Below are positions 15,600-25,954 of a stretch of 41,017 nucleotides of DNA, piece after piece. Both the position numbers and the translations under genes were made by a program. Under the pieces are notes generated by a model, which worked only from the letters and a program-made list of their open reading frames with translations, had not been told where the DNA came from and did no database searches. The stretch's first letter is position 1, and each line of letters opens with the position of its first letter. Location: the NCBI RefSeq assembly GCF_000310225.1, contig NZ_AMXF01000015.1, positions 1-41,017 of the forward strand. The letters are read 5' to 3'. The stretch comes from Thauera phenylacetica B4P. Its GTDB lineage: Bacteria > Pseudomonadota > Gammaproteobacteria > Burkholderiales > Rhodocyclaceae.

Positions 15600-15654
15600 G
15601 CGCAGCCGCGCAAGCGCGGCCTCGCACGCACCCATTCCAATGGAGGAGAGAGAC

Positions 15655-16863
15655 ATGACGAACCAGGCATCCCAGCAAAACCTTCCCGTTCTCGTCGCCG
15701 GCGGCGGCATCGGCGGCCTCGCCGCCGCGCTCGCGCTGGTCAACCGCGGCTTCAAGGTGAAGGTGCTCGAACAGGCACCCGAAATCGGCGAGATCGGCGC
15801 GGGCATCCAGCTCGGCCCCAACGCCTTCCACGCCTTCGACGCGCTCGGCATCGGCGACAAGGCGCGCGCGCGCGCGGTCTATACCGACTATATGGTGATG
15901 CACGACGCGATCGATGAGTACCAGGTCGGCAAGATCCCCACCGACGAGGCCTTCATCAAGCGCTTCGGCAACCCCTACGCGGTCATCCACCGCGCCGACG
16001 TCCACCTGTCCCTGCTCGAAGGCGCGCAGGAAACCGGGCGGGTCGAGTTCCTGACCTCGACCCGCGTCGTGCGCATCGAGCAGGACGAACACAGCGTCAC
16101 CGTCTTCGACCAGCACGGCAACGCGCACAAGGGCGTGGCGCTGATCGGCGCCGACGGCGTCAAGTCGGTCGTTCGCGAGCAGTTCGTCGGCGATCCCGCC
16201 CGCGTCACCGGCCATGTCGTGTATCGCGCCGTGGTGGACAAGGAGGACTTTCCCGAGGACCTGCGCTGGAACGCGGCGAGCATCTGGGTCGGCCCCAACT
16301 GCCACCTGGTGCATTACCCGCTGCGCGGCGGCGAGCAGTACAACGTGGTCGTGACCTTCCATTCGCGCGAGCAGGAGGAATGGGGAGTCACCGAAGGCAG
16401 CAAGGAGGAAGTGCAGAGCTACTTCCAGGGCATCTGCCCGAAGGCCCGGCAGTTGATCGAGCTGCCGAAGTCCTGGAAGCGCTGGGCCACCGCCGACCGC
16501 GAGCCGATCGGGCAATGGACCTTCGGTCGCGTCACCCTCCTCGGCGACGCCGCCCATCCCACCACCCAGTACATGGCCCAGGGCGCATGCATGGCGATGG
16601 AAGACGCCGTCACGCTCGGAGAGGCGCTGCGCGTCAATGACAATGACTTCGTCAAGGCCTTCGACCTCTACCAGCGCTCCCGCGTCGCCCGCACCGCGCG
16701 CATCGTGCTGTCCTCGCGCGAGATGGGCCGCATCTACCACGCCAAGGGCGTCGAGCGCCTCGTGCGCAACGACCTGTGGCGCGGCCGCACGCCCGAGCGT
16801 TTCTATGACGCGATGGAATGGCTGTACGGCTGGAACGTCACCAACTGCCTCGCCCGCGACTGA
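15655..16863 (+). CDS. nagX: 3-hydroxybenzoate 6-monooxygenase (FAD-dependent)
   Basis: A 402-residue flavoprotein of the class A aromatic hydroxylases. It has the N-terminal FAD Rossmann motif GGGIGGLAAALAL (about 16-28), ADGVKSVVR, and the second FAD motif LLGDAAHPTTQYMAQGACMAMEDA. It would convert 3-hydroxybenzoate to gentisate with NADH and O2. Salicylate 1-hydroxylases look similar, but the operon contains a complete gentisate branch and no catechol genes, so 6-hydroxylation of 3-hydroxybenzoate is the best reading. The ATG at 15655 was chosen because GGAGGAGAG lies directly upstream; an in-frame ATG at 15640 overlaps that site. Confidence 0.92.
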   Translation: MTNQASQQNLPVLVAGGGIGGLAAALALVNRGFKVKVLEQAPEIGEIGAGIQLGPNAFHAFDALGIGDKARARAVYTDYMVMHDAIDEYQVGKIPTDEAFIKRFGNPYAVIHRADVHLSLLEGAQETGRVEFLTSTRVVRIEQDEHSVTVFDQHGNAHKGVALIGADGVKSVVREQFVGDPARVTGHVVYRAVVDKEDFPEDLRWNAASIWVGPNCHLVHYPLRGGEQYNVVVTFHSREQEEWGVTEGSKEEVQSYFQGICPKARQLIELPKSWKRWATADREPIGQWTFGRVTLLGDAAHPTTQYMAQGACMAMEDAVTLGEALRVNDNDFVKAFDLYQRSRVARTARIVLSSREMGRIYHAKGVERLVRNDLWRGRTPERFYDAMEWLYGWNVTNCLARD

Positions 16864-16875
16864 GGTACGCACGCG

Positions 16876-17514
16876 ATGAAGCTCCACAACTTCTTCCGCA
16901 GCGGCACCTCGCACCGCCTGCGCATCGCGCTGAACCTGAAGGGGATCGAGTACGAATACGTCGCGGTCGACCTGCGCACCGAGGAGCACCTCGGTGCCGC
17001 CTTCCGGGCACTGAATCCGCAGGCGCTGGTGCCGGCGCTCGTCACCGGCGAGCTCACGCTGACCCAGTCGCCGGCGATCATCGAGTGGCTGGAGGAGCGC
17101 TATCCGAACCCGCCCCTGCTGCCCGCCGGCGCGGATGACCGTGCCAGGGTGCGGGCGCTGGCGGCGATCGTGGGCTGCGACATCCATCCCATCAACAACC
17201 GCCGCATCCTCGAGTATCTGAAGAAGACGCTGCACTGCGACGAGGCGGCCGTGGAGGCGTGGTGCGGCACCTGGATCCAGGCCGGCTTCGACGCGCTCGA
17301 GGAGCTGCTGGCGGCGGACGAGCGGCGCGGCGCCTTCTGCTTCGGCGATGCGCCGACGATCGCCGACGTCTACCTGGTCCCGCAGGTCGAGAGCGCTCGC
17401 CGCTTCAAGGTCGACCTGGAGCCGTATCCCAGGATCGTGGCCATCGACCGCGCCTGCGCCGAGCTCGACGCCTTCCGCCGCGCGGCTCCGGCCGCACAGC
17501 CGGATGCGCGCTGA
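16876..17514 (+). CDS. nagL: Maleylpyruvate isomerase (zeta-class GST)
   Basis: A 212-residue zeta-class glutathione transferase that isomerises maleylpyruvate to fumarylpyruvate with glutathione as cofactor. The N-terminal thioredoxin-like domain has FFRSGTSHRLRIALNLKG with the active-site Ser region. NPQALVPAL and LTQSPAIIEWLEERYPNPPLLP form the glutathione-binding site. The C-terminal helical domain carries GDAPTIADVYLVPQV. The start lies 12 bases after the monooxygenase stop. It is the last gene of the operon. Maleylacetoacetate isomerase is the close alternative, excluded here by context. Confidence 0.93.
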   Translation: MKLHNFFRSGTSHRLRIALNLKGIEYEYVAVDLRTEEHLGAAFRALNPQALVPALVTGELTLTQSPAIIEWLEERYPNPPLLPAGADDRARVRALAAIVGCDIHPINNRRILEYLKKTLHCDEAAVEAWCGTWIQAGFDALEELLAADERRGAFCFGDAPTIADVYLVPQVESARRFKVDLEPYPRIVAIDRACAELDAFRRAAPAAQPDAR

Positions 17515-17562
17515 GGCGCCCCGATCCTGTCGGCCGGACCCGGGGGAGCAGGGAAGCCTCCG

Positions 17563-17588
17563 ACGCGGTCGCTCGCAAGCGACCGCGT
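17563..17588. terminator. Perfect hairpin between convergent genes, possible terminator
   Basis: ACGCGGTCGCT (17563-17573) pairs perfectly with AGCGACCGCGT (17578-17588) around a four-base loop. It lies between the ends of the gentisate operon and the aldo/keto reductase gene. No T-run follows on either strand, so classical intrinsic termination is uncertain. Confidence 0.4.
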
Positions 17589-17634
17589 GCGGCACCGGGG
17601 CCCCGTGCCATTCGCCCCGTCGCGGCGACGGATC

Positions 17635-18468
17635 TCAGTGCCCGAACACGTCCGAATCCAGCATCTCCGGATCGGGGCGGTCGAGCGCGCTGATCGCGGC
17701 AAGCTCCTCGGCACCGAGCTCGAAGCCGAACACGTCGAGGTTCTCGGCAAGGCGCTGCGGGTTGGACGACTTCGGGATCGGCACGTAGCCGAGCTGGGTA
17801 TGCCAGCGCAGGATCACCTGAGCCGGGCTACGACCGTGACGGCGCGCCACGTCGAGGATCGCCGGGTCGCCCAGCATCGCATTGGCGCGTCCGAGCGGGC
17901 TCCAGGACTCGGTGACGATACCGCGCGCCTTGTGCACCTCGATGTGGTCGGCGCGCGCATGCCAGGGGTCGAGGTGGATCTGGTTCACCTGCGGGCACAG
18001 GCCACGGTCGAACAGCTGCTGCAGGTGGGCGGGCTTGAAGTTCGAGGTGCCGATCGCACGCACCAGGCCGGCCTCCTGCAGCTTCACCAGGCCTTCGAAG
18101 GCCTCCACGTAGCGGCCCTGGTCCGGATTGGGCCAATGCACCAGGAAGAGGTCGATGTAGTCCAGGCCGAGGCGCGCCAGGCTGGCCTCGCAGGCCTGGC
18201 GCGCGCCCTCGACGCTGTGCCACTTGCGGTTGAACTTGGTGGTGACGAAGAGCTCGCCGCGCGCGACGCCGGAGCGGCGGATGCCTTCGCCGACGCCGCG
18301 CTCGTTCTCGTAGTTCTCGGCGGTATCGATCAGGCGATAGCCCATGTCGAGCGCGAGCGCGACCGTCCCGGCGGCCTCGGCATCGTTCATCGGCCAGGTG
18401 CCGAGGCCGAGCCGTGGCATCTCGACACCGTTGGACAAGGTGAGCAGGGGAGCGGGCGTGATCTTCAT
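17635..18468 (-). CDS. Aldo/keto reductase (2,5-diketogluconate reductase-like)
   Basis: A 277-residue TIM-barrel NADPH-dependent oxidoreductase. The catalytic tetrad is intact: D48 and Y53 in LIDTAENYENE, K78 in FVTTKFN and H111 in LFLVHWPNP. GTSNFKPAHLQQL and the cofactor-binding IPKSSNPQRLAENLDVFGF are typical of the DkgA/DkgB branch. The substrate is not predictable; reduction of small aldehydes or ketones is likely. ATG 18468 gives the normal N-terminus (LSNGVEMPRLGLGTW). It converges on the gentisate operon and is not obviously part of it. No partner gene is visible. Confidence 0.92.
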   Translation of the reverse strand: MKITPAPLLTLSNGVEMPRLGLGTWPMNDAEAAGTVALALDMGYRLIDTAENYENERGVGEGIRRSGVARGELFVTTKFNRKWHSVEGARQACEASLARLGLDYIDLFLVHWPNPDQGRYVEAFEGLVKLQEAGLVRAIGTSNFKPAHLQQLFDRGLCPQVNQIHLDPWHARADHIEVHKARGIVTESWSPLGRANAMLGDPAILDVARRHGRSPAQVILRWHTQLGYVPIPKSSNPQRLAENLDVFGFELGAEELAAISALDRPDPEMLDSDVFGH

Positions 18469-18674
18469 GGAAATCTCGAGAAAGGGAGTTGGGGGCTACA
18501 GGATTCCACATTCCGGAGTCTTGTGTAAGCACCCTGGGAAGGAGCGCCACACTCCACCGCCAGGGCACGGCTCCGCAGCGGGTCGGACGTACGCCGCGCA
18601 ATGGCACCGATGCGCCAGCCCGGCGGAGCTCTCCGCCGCGTGCCATGTGCCCCCTTGAAATCCTTCCCGAGGGT

Positions 18675-18690
18675 GGTTCCACGTGAAACC
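18675..18690. promoter_or_regulatory. parS-like ParB-binding site
   Basis: GGTTCCACGTGAAACC matches the chromosomal parS consensus TGTTNCACGTGAAACA except for its two outermost bases. The dyad extends outward (GGGTGG...CCACCC, 18671-18694). It is intergenic between the aldo/keto reductase and TerB-like genes, about 17 kb from two perfect sites nearer dnaA. Confidence 0.75.
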
Positions 18691-18713
18691 ACCCTCGCGA
18701 CGCCCTTCCCCGC

Positions 18714-19685
18714 TCAGCGCCGCAGTTCGTCCGTCAGGCGCTTCAGGTCGAGCGTGCGGGCACGCTGCGCAATCTCGGGGGCGTAGCGCTCCTGCATCGC
18801 CTTCGCCTGCTCGAACAGCCCGGCGAAGGCCTGGCGCAGCGCGTCGGTATCGAGCTTGCGGCCGCCCCCGTAGTACTGCACCGCGACCTTGCCGATCGCC
18901 CAGGTGGTGGCGAAGGAGAAGGCCGAGCCGGTGGCCTGGCTGCCGACCGCCCGCCCGGCCCCGCCCAGCACCTTGCCGAGCAGGCCGCCGATCAGCCGGC
19001 GGCCGAACTGCTCGACGTACTGTCCGGTCATGCCCACGCCCGCGGCGGCGAGGAAGTCCTTGATGTGGCCGCGGTCGAGCTCGTAGCCGTGCGCCTGGCC
19101 GATGCGATACACGAGGCGCAGCTGCAAGGGAATGATCGCCATCGAGGCCATCGACTGCGGCAACAGCTCGAGCGCGCCGTTGAGGATCGACGCATTCAGG
19201 ATGGTCCGGTCGAGTTCCGCCCTATCCGGCGCGGCCGCGGACGACGCAGCCGCCGGCTCGACCTCGTCCAGGCCCGGCAGCCCTGCGAGCGGCCCGTCGG
19301 CCGGTGCCTGGCCGAGCGCTTCCGCCTCGCGCACGAAGCTATCCGCAGCCGGCCGGGAGAGCTCCAGCAGGCCCGACAGGCGCTGGAGGAAATCCTTCTC
19401 GCGCTCATCCAGCCCGCCATCTGCCTCGCACACCCCAACCGCCAGCTCGAAGGCGAGCTGGCGCAGGTTTGGGTCGTCCAGCCCGGCCACCGCCGCCGCC
19501 AGCTCGAGCCGGCCCAGCAGCACGTCCTGGTAGAGCGCGATGAAGTCGATCTCCGCCTCGCGACCGAGCGATTCAGCGACCTTGCGCACCTGTTCGCGCT
19601 CCTCCGCCCCCTGGTGGCCGTCGGCGAAGGCCGCGTGCAGGCAGATGGCGACGAGGGAACGGGCTTGCTGGGGGTTCAGGTTCAT
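18714..19685 (-). CDS. TerB-like/DUF697-like two-domain protein of unknown function
   Basis: A 323-residue protein with two recognisable parts. Residues 1-130 form an all-helical TerB-like domain with acidic loops (HAAFADGHQGAEEREQ and VCEADGGLDEREKDFLQRL, resembling paired D-G/D-x-E metal-site loops). After an Ala/Pro/Asp-rich linker, residues about 165-290 resemble DUF697/YcjF-type membrane-associated regions: LPQSMASMAIIPLQLRLVYRIGQAHGYEL, HIKDFLAAAGVGMTGQ, and a Gly/Ala-rich segment GGLLGKVLGGAGRAVG that may dip into the membrane. The C-terminus is amphipathic helix. Roles in stress response or membrane-linked signalling have been proposed for such domains, but no function is assigned. 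It stands alone, upstream of nothing obvious. Confidence 0.82.
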   Translation of the reverse strand: MNLNPQQARSLVAICLHAAFADGHQGAEEREQVRKVAESLGREAEIDFIALYQDVLLGRLELAAAVAGLDDPNLRQLAFELAVGVCEADGGLDEREKDFLQRLSGLLELSRPAADSFVREAEALGQAPADGPLAGLPGLDEVEPAAASSAAAPDRAELDRTILNASILNGALELLPQSMASMAIIPLQLRLVYRIGQAHGYELDRGHIKDFLAAAGVGMTGQYVEQFGRRLIGGLLGKVLGGAGRAVGSQATGSAFSFATTWAIGKVAVQYYGGGRKLDTDALRQAFAGLFEQAKAMQERYAPEIAQRARTLDLKRLTDELRR

Positions 19686-19883
19686 GGAGCGACTCCGCAG
19701 GGGAAAGCTTGCAGTTTGGGGATGGACGGTGGTGCTTCAAGCGCGGCTGACACGCTGTAACGATTCGACCGGCGCTGCGGCGAGACGATCCCCGGTGGCG
19801 CGTGCCCGGCGTGTCGGAGGCTGGCCGCCGCCGGCCGGCGCGGACATAATTACGCATTACTGCATTCCAGGCCTGCACACACC

Positions 19884-20531
19884 ATGTCCCAGTCGATCGA
19901 GCACCTCTTCGCCAACAACAAGACCTGGTCCGAGCGCATGCACTCGGAGGACCCCGAGTTCTTCACCCGCCTGGTCAACCAGCAGTCGCCGGAATACCTC
20001 TGGATCGGCTGCTCCGACAGCCGGGTGCCGGCGAACCAGGTGATCGGGCTCGCACCGGGCGAGGTCTTCGTGCATCGCAACATCGCCAACGTGGTCGTGC
20101 ATACCGACCTCAACGCACTCTCGGTCATCCACTACGCGGTCGAGATCCTGCGCGTAAAGCACATCCTCATCGTCGGCCACTACGGCTGCGGCGGCGTAAA
20201 GGCGGCGATGAACGACAACAAGACCGGCCTCACCGACAACTGGCTGCGCCACATCCAGGACGTGCGCGACCGCCACATCGACCGCCTGGAGCGCTTCACC
20301 GAACCGTCCGAGCGCGCCGACCGCCTGTGCGAGCTCAACGCCATGCACCAGGTGGTGAACGTATGCCAGACCTCGGTGCTGCGCGAGGCCTGGCAGCGCG
20401 GCCAGGGCGTCACCGTGCACGGCTGGTGCTACAGCCTGCAGGACGGACTGGTGCGCGACCTCGGCGTCAGCTCGCGCACCCGCGAGGAGGCGGTGGAGCG
20501 CTACCGCGACGCGGTCGAGCGCATCGGCTGA
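19884..20531 (+). CDS. can: Beta-class carbonic anhydrase
   Basis: A 215-residue zinc enzyme that interconverts CO2 and bicarbonate in the cytoplasm. Zinc ligands are C43, H99 and C102, with the D45/R47 dyad: WIGCSDSRVPA and VGHYGCGGV. The protein aligns along its whole length with E. coli Can from memory (HTDLNALSVIHYAVEIL, CELNAMHQVVNVCQTSVL, HGWCYSLQDGLVRDL). The start ATG 19884 gives MSQSIEHLFANNKTWSERM, the expected N-terminus. It lies 16 bases upstream of the ROK kinase gene and may be co-transcribed with it. Confidence 0.96.
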   Translation: MSQSIEHLFANNKTWSERMHSEDPEFFTRLVNQQSPEYLWIGCSDSRVPANQVIGLAPGEVFVHRNIANVVVHTDLNALSVIHYAVEILRVKHILIVGHYGCGGVKAAMNDNKTGLTDNWLRHIQDVRDRHIDRLERFTEPSERADRLCELNAMHQVVNVCQTSVLREAWQRGQGVTVHGWCYSLQDGLVRDLGVSSRTREEAVERYRDAVERIG

Positions 20532-20547
20532 AGCCGCCCGTCACGGC

Positions 20548-21453
20548 ATGGGGACGCGCATCGGCATCGACCTCGGCGGCACCAAGATCGAGCTGGTGGT
20601 CCTGGATGCCGGCGGCCAGGAGCGCTGGCGGCGCCGGGTGCCGACCCCGCAAGGCGACTACGCCGGCACCCTGCGCGCGATCGCCGCGCTCGTGGAGGAA
20701 GCCGAGCACCGGACCGGCGCGAGCGCCCGCGTCGGCATCGGCACGCCCGGCTCGCCTTCGCCCCGCGACGGCCGCATCCGCAACGCCAACTCCACCTGCC
20801 TGAACGGCCAGCCGCTGCAGCAGGACCTCGAAGCCCTGCTCCGCCGGCCGCTCCGCCTCGCCAACGACGCCAACTGCCTGGCCATGTCCGAGGCCGCGGA
20901 CGGTGCCGGCGCGGGCGCGCGGACCGTGTTCGCGGCCATCCTCGGCACCGGGGTGGGCGGCGGCATCGTCGTCGACGGCAGGCTGCTGGTCGGGGCCAAC
21001 GCGGTGGCAGGCGAGTGGGGCCACAACCCGCTGCCGCTGCCCGCCGCCGACGACCTCCCCCTGCCGGCCTGCTATTGCGGACGCGCCGGCTGCATCGAGA
21101 CCTACCTCTCCGGCCCGGGCCTGGCCGCCGATCATCTGCGCCACGGCGGCGAGCCGGTCGACGCCGCAAGCATCGCCCGTCGCGCCGCTGCCGGCGAGCG
21201 CGCCAGCCAGGCCAGCCTCGAACGCTACGAGGCGCGGCTCGCGCGTGCGCTCGCGGGCGTGATCAACCTGCTCGACCCCGAGGTGATCGTGCTCGGCGGC
21301 GGCCTGTCGCAGGTCGCGCGCCTGTACCAGAATGTGCCCCGGCTGTGGCCCGCGCACGTGTTCTCCGACACCGTCTGCACCCGCCTGCTGCCCGCACGGC
21401 ACGGCGACGCCTCGGGCGTGCGCGGGGCCGCCTGGCTGTGGCCGCCGGAGTGA
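20548..21453 (+). CDS. mak: ROK-family fructokinase (Mak-like)
   Basis: A 301-residue sugar kinase. It starts with the ATP-binding phosphate-1 motif IGIDLGGTKIEL, carries the ROK catalytic segment RLANDANCLAMSEAADG (Asp base in NDAN), the second phosphate loop GTGVGGGIV, and the zinc-binding GEWGHNPL...CYCGRAGCIETYLSGPG with Cys-x-Cys and downstream Cys. ILDP-like NLLDPEVIVLGGG and the C-terminal SGVRGAAWLWPPE closely follow E. coli Mak, which phosphorylates fructose. Other hexoses remain possible. Its 3' end faces the REP array and the convergent priA gene. Confidence 0.93.
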   Translation: MGTRIGIDLGGTKIELVVLDAGGQERWRRRVPTPQGDYAGTLRAIAALVEEAEHRTGASARVGIGTPGSPSPRDGRIRNANSTCLNGQPLQQDLEALLRRPLRLANDANCLAMSEAADGAGAGARTVFAAILGTGVGGGIVVDGRLLVGANAVAGEWGHNPLPLPAADDLPLPACYCGRAGCIETYLSGPGLAADHLRHGGEPVDAASIARRAAAGERASQASLERYEARLARALAGVINLLDPEVIVLGGGLSQVARLYQNVPRLWPAHVFSDTVCTRLLPARHGDASGVRGAAWLWPPE

Positions 21454-21485
21454 GCGCGGCAGCAGAGAATGCGATCGAGCGCATG

Positions 21486-21508
21486 TTCGCGGCTGCCGCC
21501 GCTCCTAC
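21486..21508. repeat. Single inverted GTAG REP before the array
   Basis: TTCGCGGC followed by a GC-rich palindrome and CTCCTAC, the inverted form of the GTAG REP. It is not part of the 121-bp periodicity that begins at 21542 but belongs to the same repeat family. Confidence 0.8.
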
Positions 21509-21541
21509 ATACGCCTACGCGCGAAAACGCCGCGGTCTCCC

Positions 21542-22170
21542 GTAGGAGCGCCGGCAGGCGCGAAGGCTGCCGGCGGAATTCCGCACCCGCGTCGATTGCG
21601 GGGTCGCCCCGTTCGCAGCTGCCGCAGCTCCTACAGGGAGGGCGGGACGCGCGGTGGTTCCCGTAGGAGCGCCGGCAGGCGCGAAGGCTGCCGGCGGAAT
21701 TCCGCACCCGCGTCGATTGCGGGGTCGCCCCGTTCGCAGCTGCCGCAGCTCCTACAGGGAGGGCGGGACGCGCGGTGGTTCCCGTAGGAGCGCCGGAAGG
21801 CGCGAAGGCTGCCGGCGGAATTCCGCACCCGCGTCGATTGCGGGGTCGCCCCGTTCGCAGCTGCCGCAGCTCCTACAGGGAGGGCGGGACGCGCGGTGGT
21901 TCCCGTAGGAGCGCCGGAAGGCGCGAAGGCTGCCGGCGGAATTCCGCACCCGCGTCGATTGCGGGGTCGCCACGTTCGCAGCTGCCGCAGCTCCTACAGG
22001 GAGGGCGGGACGCGCGGTGGTTCCTGTAGGAGCGCCGGAAGGCGCGAAGGCTGCCGGCGGAATTCCGCACCCGCGTCGATTGCGGGGTCGCCCCGTTCGC
22101 AGCTGCCGCAGCTCCACAGGGAGGGCGGGACGCGCGGTGGTTCCTGTAGGAGCGCCGGCAGGCGCGAACA
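21542..22170. repeat. Tandem array of five about 121-bp units, each an inverted REP pair
   Basis: Five head-to-tail units begin at 21542, 21663, 21784, 21905 and 22026, and a partial sixth copy (one REP only) begins at 22146. Each unit has a forward REP (GTAGGAGCGCCGG...GGCGCGAA), a constant spacer beginning GGCTGCCGGCGGAATTCC, an inverted REP (TTCGCAGCTGCCGCAGCTCCTAC) and a short constant tail with GGGAGGGCGGGACGCG. Units are almost identical. Copies 1 and 2 have GGCAGGCG where 3-5 have GGAAGGCG; copy 4 has one A for C in the spacer; copy 5 lost one base in the inverted REP and is 120 bp. The array fills the gap between the convergent mak and priA genes. No gene is present. Confidence 0.95.
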
Positions 22171-22215
22171 GGGCGGCGGGACGCCCGACAGCCTCCCGAA
22201 GCCGTCGCCGAGGCC

Positions 22216-24390
<2,175 letters not shown>

Positions 24391-24503
24391 GGGGCGGCAG
24401 GGGCTGGAAAAAACCGCTTTGGAGTCAAACGCTTGCGCCGATTCGATGAGAGCGGATCGAGGAAACGGGAGGCAAGTGGCTGGCTGGAAATAGGGCTTTC
24501 CGC

Positions 24504-24702
24504 TTGTCCACAAAACCTGTGGATAAGTATGTGGGAAAGCTGGGTGAATCGCGCTCAAACCTGCGCCACGTAAGGGTTTTCGTCACAATGCCTTAACATT
24601 GCGCGAATTTTTTTCCCTTTATTTTCAATGCCTTATGTAAAACCTTGGATAAGGGCCCGTTTTGGGTCGTGCCCACTGGCCGAAACCGCGGAATGTGCAT
24701 AA
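24504..24702. promoter_or_regulatory. DnaA-box cluster with AT-rich stretch between priA and hemE
   Basis: This 393-base gene-free gap (24391-24783) holds a perfect DnaA box in reverse (TGTGGATAA, 24518-24526), facing a near-match TTGTCCACA (24504-24512). A second reverse box fits TTATNCACA (TGTGCATAA, 24694-24702), and a weaker one is CTTGGATAA (24644-24652). Between them is a run that is AT-rich for this genome (24606-24644) and two direct copies of CAATGCCTTA 40 bases apart (24586 and 24626). A 7-bp stem, GACAGGC...GCCTGTC, lies at about 24735-24758. It could be an origin, a DnaA-titration site or a DnaA-controlled promoter. Confidence 0.55.
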
Positions 24703-24783
24703 GTCAAGCCCGGAAAACACGATTTCGCGCTTGACAGGCGGGGGCGGAGGCCTGTCGTACGCCGCACGCCCCCTCCGTAAGCC

Positions 24784-25854
24784 TCAGGCACCGGCGCGGA
24801 TCGCCCGGCTGTGCGCGTGCACCGTGTCGACCAGCACGCTCACGCTCTCCGGCGGGGTGTACTGCGAGATGCCGTGACCTAGGTTGAAGACGTGCCCCGG
24901 ATGGTTGCCGAACGCGTCCAGCACCCGGCGCGTCTCCGTCGCGACCGCCTCGGGCGGGGCGAACAGCACGTTGGGGTCGAGGTTGCCCTGCAGCGCCACC
25001 TTGTCACCCACGAGGCGACGCGCGCGACCGATGTCCATGGTCCAGTCGAGGCCGACGGCGTCGCAGCCGATCGCGGCGATCGACTCCAGCCACAGGCCGC
25101 CGCCCTTGGTGAACACGATGCTGGGCACGCGCTGGCCGTCGCGCTCGCGGATCAGGCCGGCGACGACCTGCTCCAGGTAGCGCAGCGAAAACTCGCGGTA
25201 CGCCGCCTCGGACAGCACGCCACCCCAGGAGTCGAACACCATCACCGCCTGCGCGCCGGCCTCGATCTGCGCGTTGAGGTACTTCACCACCGCCTGCGCG
25301 GTGACCTCGAGGATGTGGTGCATCAGGTCGGGGCGGCTGTAGGCCAGCGACTTGACCTTGCGGTAATCGTCGGAGGAGCCGCCCTCGACCATGTAGCAGG
25401 CCAAGGTCCACGGGCTGCCCGAGAAGCCGATCAGCGGCACGCTGCCGTCGAGCGCGCGGCGGATCTCGGCCACCGCGTCCATCACATACTGCAGCTCGGC
25501 GTGGGGGTCGGGCGCGCTGAGGTTGCGGATCTCCCACTCGTCCCTGAGGGGACGCTCGAAGCGCGGGCCTTCGCCCTCGGCGAAGTACAGGCCCAGGCCC
25601 ATGGCGTCGGGCACGGTGAGGATGTCCGAGAACAGGATCGCGGCGTCAAGATCGTAGCGGGCGAGCGGCTGCAGGGTGACCTCGCAGGCCATCGCCGGGC
25701 TCTTGCACAGCTGCAGGAAGCTGCCGGCGCGCTTGCGCGTCTCGCAATATTCGGGGAGATAACGGCCGGCCTGGCGCATCAGCCAGACGGGGGTGTATTC
25801 GGTCGGCTGGCGCAGCAGGGCGCGCAGGAAGGTGTCGTTCTTCAGGCGGCTCAC
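24784..25854 (-). CDS. hemE: Uroporphyrinogen decarboxylase
   Basis: A 356-residue TIM-barrel enzyme that removes four carboxyl groups from uroporphyrinogen III to give coproporphyrinogen III in heme synthesis. The signature [15 protein letters not shown] is near the N-terminus. [46 protein letters not shown] and GLDWTMDIG follow in the usual order, and GNLDPNVL and [13 protein letters not shown] close the barrel. GTG at 25852-25854 is preferred over ATG 25884, because GAGGA lies upstream of it and the product then begins [17 protein letters not shown], matching the family. It lies 100 bases downstream of trkH on the same strand. Confidence 0.96.
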   Translation of the reverse strand: MSRLKNDTFLRALLRQPTEYTPVWLMRQAGRYLPEYCETRKRAGSFLQLCKSPAMACEVTLQPLARYDLDAAILFSDILTVPDAMGLGLYFAEGEGPRFERPLRDEWEIRNLSAPDPHAELQYVMDAVAEIRRALDGSVPLIGFSGSPWTLACYMVEGGSSDDYRKVKSLAYSRPDLMHHILEVTAQAVVKYLNAQIEAGAQAVMVFDSWGGVLSEAAYREFSLRYLEQVVAGLIRERDGQRVPSIVFTKGGGLWLESIAAIGCDAVGLDWTMDIGRARRLVGDKVALQGNLDPNVLFAPPEAVATETRRVLDAFGNHPGHVFNLGHGISQYTPPESVSVLVDTVHAHSRAIRAGA

Positions 25855-25954
25855 GTCGAGTCCTCTATCGGGGCGTTCATGCACAAGGCGGGATTATCGC
25901 CTGTCCGGGCCCCGAACGGGCTTGTCGTCGGTCAAGCAGCGCTGGCAAGTCCGC

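Noticed and set aside
15640-15654. An upstream ATG for the 3-hydroxybenzoate hydroxylase
   Set aside because: This ATG lies on the GGAGGAGAG ribosome-binding site of the ATG at 15655, which gives the family-like N-terminus.
18671-18694. Rho-independent terminator between the aldo/keto reductase and TerB-like genes
   Set aside because: The inverted repeat is explained by the parS palindrome with flanking symmetry, and no T-run follows.
21542-22170. CRISPR array
   Set aside because: The whole 121-bp unit is repeated, including the would-be spacers, and each unit contains an inverted REP pair. There are no unique spacers and no cas genes.
25855-25884. ATG 25884 as start of hemE
   Set aside because: It has no ribosome-binding site and adds ten residues not seen in the family; GTG 25854 has GAGGA upstream and gives the standard N-terminus.
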